Of a DNA stretch of 64,000 bases, positions 58,208-64,000 are shown piece after piece. Position numbers and translations under genes: made by a program. How positions within the stretch are numbered: the first letter of the stretch is position 1; every line of letters starts with the position of its first letter. The notes under the pieces are model-generated. The model searched no databases, was not told where the DNA came from, and worked only from the letters and a program-made list of their open reading frames with translations. Source of the stretch: Streptomyces sp. SN-593 (lineage in GTDB: Bacteria > Actinomycetota > Actinomycetes > Streptomycetales > Streptomycetaceae); contig NZ_AP018365.1 in NCBI RefSeq assembly GCF_016756395.1, positions 5,831,001 to 5,895,000 on the forward strand, read 5' to 3'.

Positions 58208-60103
58208 ATGAGTGGGGCTTTATGGGGTGCTGTTCTGCGTGAGGCCCGCTTGACCGCCGGGCTGACGCAGAACGACGTCGCCCGCCGGGCCGGCATGAGC
58301 GTCCGGGCACTGCGCTACATCGAGTCGGGCAAGGTGGCCCAGCCCCGACGCCACTCGCTGGACCGGCTGGCCGAGGCCGTCGGGCTCGACCTCGCGGACG
58401 CGCCCTGGCGCACCGGCGGCGAGGGCCCCGCGCGGCCGGCCGGCGGCGACACGCACGACATCCGGGTGCTGGGGCCGCTGACCGTCTCCTGCGAGGGCCA
58501 GCCGGTCGAACTGCCTCTGAAGCAGCGCACCCTGCTCGGCCTGCTGGCCATCCAGCCCAACCGCGTGGTCAGCCAGGCCGAGATGACCGAGGTGCTGTGG
58601 AGCGGCGAGGCGCCGCCCTCCTCGCTGGGCCTGCTGCACACCTACATGGCCCGGCTGCGCCGCACCCTGGAGGGCGGCCCCGGCGGGCGCGGCGACCACC
58701 GCCGGGTCACCACGGTGCGCGGCGGCTACTCGCTGTCCGCCGAGCCGGCCGGCCTGGACCTGCTGCGTTTCGAGGAGTACACCGCCAAGGCCCTGGGCGT
58801 GCGGGAGAGCGAACCGGCGCTGGCGCTGGAGCTGTTCGGGCGCGCCTTCCAGTACTGGCGCGGCCCGGTGCTGGAGGACGTGCCCGCGCTGCGCCAGCAC
58901 CCGGTGGTGGTCGCGATCGGCCAGCACCGCTTCGACATGGTCATCGAGTTCGCGAACCTGGCGCTGTGCCAGAAGCGGCACGCCGTCGTGGTCAAGCAGC
59001 TGATGGCCGCCGCGTACGAGGAGCCCCTGCACGAAGGGGTGCAGGGCCGGCTGATGCTGGCACTGGCCGGGTCGGGCCAGAAGGCGGCCGCGCTGCGGCT
59101 CTTCAGCGACCTGCGCGAGCAGTTCCACGAGGAGCTGGGGGTGGAGCCGAGCGAGGAGATCTGGGCGGTGCGCCGCAGCATCCTCGCCCAGCCCGGCGAG
59201 GAGGGTCCGGCCCGGCCGGCCCGCGCCCGCGGCGGCCCCGACCGGGCCGCGCCGGTGCAGACCTCGCCGCCGGTCCGCTCCGCCACCTCACCCGCCCAGA
59301 TCCCGCCCGTGGTCAGGCCGTTCGTCGGCCGGCGGGCGGAGATGGCCGCGCTCGACCGGCTGCTGGCCCGCCAGCGCAGGGACCAGACGGCGGTGGCGAT
59401 CGCGACCGTCTACGGCCCGCCCGAGCAGGGCAAGACCGCGCTGGCGGTGCACTGGGCCCACGAGACGCACGACTGGTTTCCCGACGGCCAGCTCTACGCC
59501 GACCTGCGCGGCGGCGACGCGGCGGTCGGCGAGCCCCTGGAGCCGCTGAGCGTGCTCGGCAGCTTCCTGCGCTCGCTCGGGGTCGCCAAGGACCGGATAC
59601 CCGCCGACCTCGCGGAGAGCTCCGCGCTCTTCCGCACCCTGCTCGCCGGCCGCTACGTCCTGGTGCTGCTCGACGACGCGGGCACCTCCGCGCAGGTCAG
59701 GCCGCTCCTGCCGGGCACCCCGGGGAACCTGGTGCTCGTCACCAGCCAGCACCCGCTGCCCGACCTGGTGGTGCGCAACGGCGCCACCCCGCTGGAGCTC
59801 GACGTGCTGTCGGTCACCGAGGCGCGCGAACTGCTGGACGCCTTCCTGGGGGCCTCGCGCACCGCCGCCGAGCCCGAGGCCACGGCGGCGCTCGCGGAGG
59901 TCTGCGGCCGCCGCCCGCTGGCCCTGCGGCACACCGCCGCCCAACTCGCCGCCCGGCCCAACGCGTCGATCCGGGAGTGGGTGCGCACCACCACGGTCCG
60001 GCAGGTGCAGTCCCGGCAGCGCCGGTCGCCCTCCCGCTCCGACGGGGACGCGGGCGCCAACGGCCCCGGCGGACACCCCGGCCGCGCGGCGGCGGGCTCG
60101 TAG
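58208..60103 (+). CDS. XRE-SARP-NB-ARC-type regulator
   Basis: A 631-residue regulator with four parts: a Cro/C1-type HTH at residues 7-62 ('LTQNDVARRAGMSVRALRYI'), an OmpR-type winged helix (about 83-175), a BTA domain (about 180-325) and an NB-ARC-like ATPase with P-loop 'YGPPEQGKTALA' near residue 400 and 'YVLVLLDDAG'. It stops before any TPR region, so it is shorter than AfsR (about 990 residues). Carrying an XRE domain in front of a SARP is uncommon. Codon 5 is TTA (58220-58222), so translation should stall at the outset without bldA. GGGGAGG lies 10 bases before the ATG. Confidence 0.88.
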   Translation: MSGALWGAVLREARLTAGLTQNDVARRAGMSVRALRYIESGKVAQPRRHSLDRLAEAVGLDLADAPWRTGGEGPARPAGGDTHDIRVLGPLTVSCEGQPVELPLKQRTLLGLLAIQPNRVVSQAEMTEVLWSGEAPPSSLGLLHTYMARLRRTLEGGPGGRGDHRRVTTVRGGYSLSAEPAGLDLLRFEEYTAKALGVRESEPALALELFGRAFQYWRGPVLEDVPALRQHPVVVAIGQHRFDMVIEFANLALCQKRHAVVVKQLMAAAYEEPLHEGVQGRLMLALAGSGQKAAALRLFSDLREQFHEELGVEPSEEIWAVRRSILAQPGEEGPARPARARGGPDRAAPVQTSPPVRSATSPAQIPPVVRPFVGRRAEMAALDRLLARQRRDQTAVAIATVYGPPEQGKTALAVHWAHETHDWFPDGQLYADLRGGDAAVGEPLEPLSVLGSFLRSLGVAKDRIPADLAESSALFRTLLAGRYVLVLLDDAGTSAQVRPLLPGTPGNLVLVTSQHPLPDLVVRNGATPLELDVLSVTEARELLDAFLGASRTAAEPEATAALAEVCGRRPLALRHTAAQLAARPNASIREWVRTTTVRQVQSRQRRSPSRSDGDAGANGPGGHPGRAAAGS

Positions 60104-60561
60104 CGGCGCCCGCCGCCGTCCGCGGCGCCGCGCGCACGACGCGGACGGAGCCGGCGCGCCGGGTCGGCGCGCGCGCCAAGTGGAACCCCGGCCGGAGTTC
60201 TCCGCGGTGCGCGCTGATGGCCGCTGACACGCGCTGACAGATTCGCTGACACCCTTGCGCGATGCTGACAGCGGAACCCCTGATCGCCCGCTTCGCGACA
60301 TTCTCCCAGCTCAGTGTGGGTGGTTGGTTTCCATCCGCACCGAATGATTATGCACGGGGCACGGAGGACGTGTTTCCCGGTTCGTCGTCGGTTGCCCAGG
60401 AGAAGACCTCCCGCCTACTGTCCCGAACTGCGGGCGCCCCCCGAATTCGGCCGTCGGCATATCCGCACCCCGCGAACACGTCACGGGGTCCGGGCATTCC
60501 ACGGCCGACGGGTCCGGCGTGCGGACCACCGGGAAACTCAAGTCGTCGGGAAGGGAATGGA
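60104..60561. other. 458-bp region upstream of the ACP-TE-PKS genes
   Basis: No supportable gene. It holds a cluster of GCTGACA direct repeats (60213-60270) and then an A/T-richer stretch (60290-60420) likely to contain the promoter and leader of the PKS operon. Confidence 0.6.
60213..60270 (+). promoter_or_regulatory. GCTGACA direct repeats (candidate SARP site)
   Basis: GCTGATG at 60213 and GCTGACA at 60223, 60233, 60245 and 60264: heptamers repeated with periods of 10, 10, 12 and 19 bp, just after the SARP gene and before the ACP gene. SARP proteins bind heptameric direct repeats about one helical turn apart, so this is the likely control site of the PKS operon. Confidence 0.65.
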
Positions 60562-60825
60562 ATGGGGAACATCACGACCCAGGAAGCCCAGGACTGGCTG
60601 ATCGATAAGATTGCCCACCGCCTGGGTGTGGAGCCGTCCGCGGTTCCGCCGGAGCAGTACTTCGACGAACTCGACCTGGACAGCACCGAGGCGCTGATCC
60701 TCGCCGGCGAGATGGAGAACTGGCTCGGCTTCGAACTCCAGACCACGGCGCTGTGGTACCACCCCACCATCAAGGACCTGGCGGCCCACCTCGCCGAGGA
60801 GGTCGCGCAGCGTGCCTCCGCCTAG
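60562..60825 (+). CDS. Free acyl carrier protein
   Basis: An 87-residue ACP with Ser41 in 'ELDLDSTEALILAGEME' as phosphopantetheine site and 'WYHPTIKDLAAHLAEE' as the C-terminal helices, the standard PKS carrier length. The start ATG at 60562 has GGGAAGGGA just upstream; the frame is open further upstream but that part is not protein-like. Its last 14 bases overlap the thioesterase gene. Free ACPs next to PUFA-type or iterative PKS genes often serve in starter loading or chain transfer. Confidence 0.87.
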   Translation: MGNITTQEAQDWLIDKIAHRLGVEPSAVPPEQYFDELDLDSTEALILAGEMENWLGFELQTTALWYHPTIKDLAAHLAEEVAQRASA

Positions 60826-61729
60826 GGCCCGCCGCCCTGACCCGCGGGGAGCCGCTCCCCGTCCCGAGGCACCGCCGATCGTCCGCCGGCACCGGCCCAC
60901 GCCGCCCGGCGGGCACAGCGTCTACGCCGTCCACCCCGGCGCCCTGCCCTCGGGCGTGTGGAGCGGGGTCGCGGACGCGCTGCCGGCGGACACCGGGTTC
61001 GCCGTGCTCGACCTGGCCGGCGTCCCGGCGTACTTCGAGGCGGCGCTGTCCGGCGGCCACAGCGACCTGACCGTCGCCTCGCTCGTCGCGCGGCTCACCG
61101 AGGAGCTCCGCGCCGACCGGGCCGCCGGGCCGCGGGCGGCGCGGACGACGTTCGCCGGCTGGTCCTTCGGCGGCGTGCTCGCACAGTCGATGACCGAGGA
61201 ACTGGAGCCGGCCGAACGCCCGGACCGGCTGGTGCTCCTCGACAGCATCGCCCCGACCGATGCCTACCAGCAGGCCGACGACGCGCTCGACCCGCCCATG
61301 CTGCTGCGCTGGTTCGCGATGTACCTCGGCGCCAAGCGGAACCGCACGGTCTCGCTCGGCCCCGGCGGCACCGCGGGACTCGACATCGACACCGGGCTGG
61401 TGCGCATCCTCGACGCGGCGGTCGACTGCGGCGCCCTGGCCGCCGGCACCCCGCTGCCGGGACTGCGCAAGCTGTACGACACCTACGTCGACGGGCTGCT
61501 GCGCAACAACCGGCTGACCGCCACCCACCGGCCTGTGCCCTCGTCCGTGCCGCTGGCCCTGATCAAGGCCACGCACAGCCTCATCCTGGGCGACGACACG
61601 CTCGGCTGGCAGGAGCTGGCGCCGCACGGCCTCGACCTGCGCCGGCCCGCTCCCGGGGACCACTACACGATGCTGATCCGCCCCGACGCCGCGGCGGCCA
61701 TCGCCGAAGTGGTCCGACCGCCCCGCTGA
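60812..61729 (+). CDS. Type II thioesterase-like alpha/beta hydrolase
   Basis: A 305-residue alpha/beta hydrolase of the PKS/NRPS thioesterase family. The nucleophile elbow 'FAGWSFGGVLAQS' (Ser near 117), the Asp in 'VLLDSIAPTD' and the late His in 'APGDHYTMLIRP' form the triad. A Pro/Arg-rich N-terminal tail of about 35 residues precedes the fold. The start is a GTG at 60812 inside the ACP gene, with GAGGAGG 8 bases upstream. It could release the finished chain or edit mis-primed carriers. Translationally coupled to the ACP. Confidence 0.85.
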   Translation: MPPPRARRPDPRGAAPRPEAPPIVRRHRPTPPGGHSVYAVHPGALPSGVWSGVADALPADTGFAVLDLAGVPAYFEAALSGGHSDLTVASLVARLTEELRADRAAGPRAARTTFAGWSFGGVLAQSMTEELEPAERPDRLVLLDSIAPTDAYQQADDALDPPMLLRWFAMYLGAKRNRTVSLGPGGTAGLDIDTGLVRILDAAVDCGALAAGTPLPGLRKLYDTYVDGLLRNNRLTATHRPVPSSVPLALIKATHSLILGDDTLGWQELAPHGLDLRRPAPGDHYTMLIRPDAAAAIAEVVRPPR

Positions 61730-61872
61730 TCCGCCGGTCCCCACCGGACGACCCACCCACCAGCCTGCCCGCGCCCCCGCTCCGGCCCGACCGGCCGGAG
61801 CGCCGGCCGCGCCGTGCCAGGCGGGCGTCGCCACGGAAGATCCCGTTCGTCCAGATCCCAGAGAGACTCGCC

Positions 61873-64000
61873 GTGAACTCTTCGCAGGAATCCGCGCTCG
61901 ACCGTCGGCTCGCCCGTGACCCCATCGCCATCGTCGGCCTCTCCGCGCTCTACCCGAAGTCCCGCGACCTGACCGAATTCTGGGCGAACGTCGCGTCGGC
62001 CGCCGACTGCATCGACGACGTGCCCGCCACCCACTGGGACGTCGACGAGTTCTACGACCCCGACCCGTCGGTGCCCGACAAGACGTACGCCCGGCGCGGC
62101 GGCTTCATCCCCGACGTGGCCTTCAACCCCATGGAGTTCGGGCTGCCGCCCAACACCCTGGAGGTCACCGACGTCCTCCAGCTCCTGAGCCTGGTGGTCG
62201 CCCGCGACCTGCTCAAGGACGCCGGCGCCGACCAGGACTGGTACGACGCCTCGCGCACCGGCGTCGTCCTCGGTATCACCGGCGCCAACCAGCTCACCCA
62301 GCCGCTCACCGCGCGGCTCCAGACGCCGGTGCTCAAGGAGGTGGTCCGAAGCTGCGGCCTGTCCGAGCGGGACGCCGACGAGATCGCCGCCAAGTTCCGC
62401 ATGGCGTACGCCCCGTGGGAGGAGAACTCCTTCCCGGGCATGCTCGGCAACGTGGTCGCCGGCCGGATCGCCAACCGGCTGGACCTCGGCGGCACCAACA
62501 TGACGATCGACGCCGCCTGCGCCAGCTCCCTCGGCGCGGTCAAGACCGCGGTCAGCGAGCTGCTGGAGGGCCGCGCCGACACCATGCTGGTGGGCGGCTG
62601 CGACGCCGAGAACACCATCTTCATGTACCTGTGCTTCAGCAAGACCCCGGCGCTGTCCAAGGGCGGCCGGATCCGCCCGTTCGACAAGAACGCCGACGGC
62701 ACGCTGATCGGCGAGGGCATCGGGATGCTCGCGCTGCGCCGGCTCTCCGACGCCGAGCGCGACGGCAACCAGATCTACGCGGTGCTGCGGGGCCTGGGCA
62801 CCTCCAGCGACGGGCGCTTCAAGTCCATCTACGCGCCCCGCAAGGAGGGCCAGATGGTCGCCCTGCGCCGGGCGTACCACGACGCCGACTGCTCGCCCGC
62901 GAGCGTGGAGCTGTTCGAGGCGCACGGCACCGGCACCGCGGTCGGCGACGCCACCGAGCTGAGCGCGCTCGCCGCGGTCGTCGGCGAGGCGACCGAGGAG
63001 CGCGCCTACGCCGCCGTCGGCAGCGTCAAGTCCCAGATCGGCCACACCAAGGCCGCCGCCGGGGCCGCCGGCATGATCAAGCTGGCGCTCTCGCTGCACC
63101 ACAAGGTGCTGCCGCCCACCATCAACGTGGACGAGCCCAACCCGGCGATCGACTTCGAGAACGGCCCGTTCTACGTCAACACCGAGCTGCGGCCGTGGAT
63201 CCGCGACCCGAAGCTCGGCCTGCGCCGCGCCGCCATCTCCTCGTTCGGCTTCGGCGGCACCAACTTCCACTTCGTGATGGAGGAGTACGGCGACGGCGCC
63301 GACCTGGAGGTGATGTTCCCGGTCGCCTCCGTCCACCTGTGGCACGCGCCGGACACCGCCGCGCTGACCGCCGCGCTGGCCGCCGGCGACGGCGCCCAGG
63401 GCGGCCCGGCGCCCGCCGACCACGCGCGGGTCGCGCTGGTCGCCAGGACCCCGGAGGAACTGGCCGCCCTGCGCGAGGCCGCGCTCGGCGAGCTACGCGC
63501 CCGGCCGGACGCGGACGCCTGGACCCACCCCAAGGGCGTGTACTTCCGCCGCCGCGCCGCGCAGGACGGCAAGGTCGCCGCGCTCTTCGCCGGCCAGGGC
63601 AGCCAGTACGTCAACCCCGGCAGGACCGCCGTGCTGGCGCTGCCGCCGCTGCGGGCCGCCTTCGACGAGGTCAACCGGCAGTTCACGGACGCCCGGCCGC
63701 TGTCCCGGATCGCCTTCCCCCCGCCGTCGTTCGACGCCGAGGGCCGCAAGGCGCAGGAGGCCGAGCTGCGCGAGACCGCGCACGCGCAGCCCGCGATCGG
63801 CGCCCTGTCGGTCGGGCAGTACCGCTACCTGGCCGAACTCGGCTTCTCGGCCGAGGGCTTCCTCGGCCACAGCTTCGGCGAGCTGACCGCGCTGTGGGCG
63901 GCCGGCGCGCTCGACGGCGACACCTACTTCGCGCTCGCCCGGGCCCGCGGCGCCGCCATGGCGCCCCCGGCCGACCCGGACTTCGACGCCGGGGCGATGG
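61873..64000 (+). CDS. PUFA synthase (PfaA)-like type I PKS, 5' part
   Basis: The first 709 codons of a large type I PKS, cut by the window end. The ketosynthase spans about residues 15-450: 'DPIAIVGLSALYPKS', catalytic Cys216 in 'TIDAACASSLGAV', His351 in 'FEAHGTGTAVGD' and His391 in 'GHTKAAAGAAG'. The block 'PDKTYARRGGFIPDVAFNPM' with 'EFGLPPNTLEVTDVLQLLSL' is the pattern of PfaA/PUFA-synthase and heterocyst-glycolipid-type KS, not of modular PKS. An acyltransferase domain follows, with 'LFAGQGSQYVNPG' and Ser667 in 'FLGHSFGELTALWAAGAL'. The start is GTG 61873 after AGAGAG. Tandem ACPs and KR would be expected downstream. Confidence 0.92.
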   Translation, partial: MNSSQESALDRRLARDPIAIVGLSALYPKSRDLTEFWANVASAADCIDDVPATHWDVDEFYDPDPSVPDKTYARRGGFIPDVAFNPMEFGLPPNTLEVTDVLQLLSLVVARDLLKDAGADQDWYDASRTGVVLGITGANQLTQPLTARLQTPVLKEVVRSCGLSERDADEIAAKFRMAYAPWEENSFPGMLGNVVAGRIANRLDLGGTNMTIDAACASSLGAVKTAVSELLEGRADTMLVGGCDAENTIFMYLCFSKTPALSKGGRIRPFDKNADGTLIGEGIGMLALRRLSDAERDGNQIYAVLRGLGTSSDGRFKSIYAPRKEGQMVALRRAYHDADCSPASVELFEAHGTGTAVGDATELSALAAVVGEATEERAYAAVGSVKSQIGHTKAAAGAAGMIKLALSLHHKVLPPTINVDEPNPAIDFENGPFYVNTELRPWIRDPKLGLRRAAISSFGFGGTNFHFVMEEYGDGADLEVMFPVASVHLWHAPDTAALTAALAAGDGAQGGPAPADHARVALVARTPEELAALREAALGELRARPDADAWTHPKGVYFRRRAAQDGKVAALFAGQGSQYVNPGRTAVLALPPLRAAFDEVNRQFTDARPLSRIAFPPPSFDAEGRKAQEAELRETAHAQPAIGALSVGQYRYLAELGFSAEGFLGHSFGELTALWAAGALDGDTYFALARARGAAMAPPADPDFDAGAM

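Noticed and set aside
61873..64000. Enediyne PKS
   Set aside because: The single-KS-AT start and free ACP/TE resemble an enediyne locus, but the KS motifs match PfaA-type KS and no enediyne cassette genes are seen nearby.
1..64000. Mobile elements, CRISPR arrays, tRNA or rRNA genes
   Set aside because: No transposase, integrase, spaced identical repeats, tRNA cloverleaf or rRNA-like sequence was found on reading both strands.

Overview
High-GC (roughly 70-75 %) actinomycete DNA, most likely Streptomyces or a close relative (Streptomycetaceae). The signs are two conservons (sensor kinase, roadblock, DUF742, Ras-like GTPase), a conservon-linked pair of cytochromes P450, SARP and LAL regulators, TTA codons confined to secondary-metabolism genes, GTG starts and many 1-4 bp stop/start overlaps. 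I see no rRNA, tRNA, CRISPR array, transposase or integrase.

Left part, 1-31.6 kb, is mostly chromosomal housekeeping and accessory DNA. A Tad/HigB-type toxin and XRE antitoxin pair comes first (77-774), then a DinB/DUF664 protein and conservon 1 (cvnABCD, 6436 to 1412, minus strand). Next are an orphan OpuAC-type betaine-binding lipoprotein, an aromatic ammonia-lyase homologue whose Ala-Ser-Gly (MIO) triad is missing, and a small WXG protein with its partner. An RpiR regulator and DMT transporter are divergent from a PanE-like reductase. A WXG-like protein with an unknown partner and a large secreted GH3 beta-glucosidase with a PA14 insert follow. Conservon 2 (25652 to 20006) carries two P450s, the first of which lacks the EXXR motif. 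A membrane-fused lysylphosphatidylglycerol synthase homologue and MurJ close this part.

Middle part, 31.6-54.3 kb, is a biosynthetic gene cluster. A shikimate branch (class II DAHP synthase, PhzE-type ADIC synthase, PhzD-type isochorismatase, DhbA/EntA-type dehydrogenase) should give 3-hydroxyanthranilate. A second set (DegT-family aminotransferase, NikD/MSOX-family flavin oxidase, luciferase-like monooxygenase, flavin reductase, 4-OT-type tautomerase) fits lysine to picolinate to 3-hydroxypicolinate. Two adenylating ligases, a free aryl-carrier protein, a KASIII-like acyltransferase and an amidohydrolase form the assembly and ring-closing set known from benzoxazole antibiotics such as A33853, nataxazole and caboxamycin. 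A heterodimeric ABC transporter with a TetR regulator gives export or resistance, and an AfsR/SARP-type regulator sits near the left edge. Four copies of the palindrome TGAGT-N7-ACTCA, two in each of two divergent promoter regions 10 kb apart, point to one cluster-wide regulator.

Right part, 54.5-64 kb, opens a polyketide locus. A LAL regulator with two TTA codons and an XRE-SARP regulator with a TTA at codon 5 are divergent. They are followed by a free ACP, a type II-like thioesterase and a PUFA-synthase (PfaA)-like type I PKS that runs off the window after KS and into AT. Direct GCTGACA repeats upstream of the ACP look like SARP sites. Whether this PKS belongs to the benzoxazole-type cluster or is a separate adjoining one cannot be settled inside the window.
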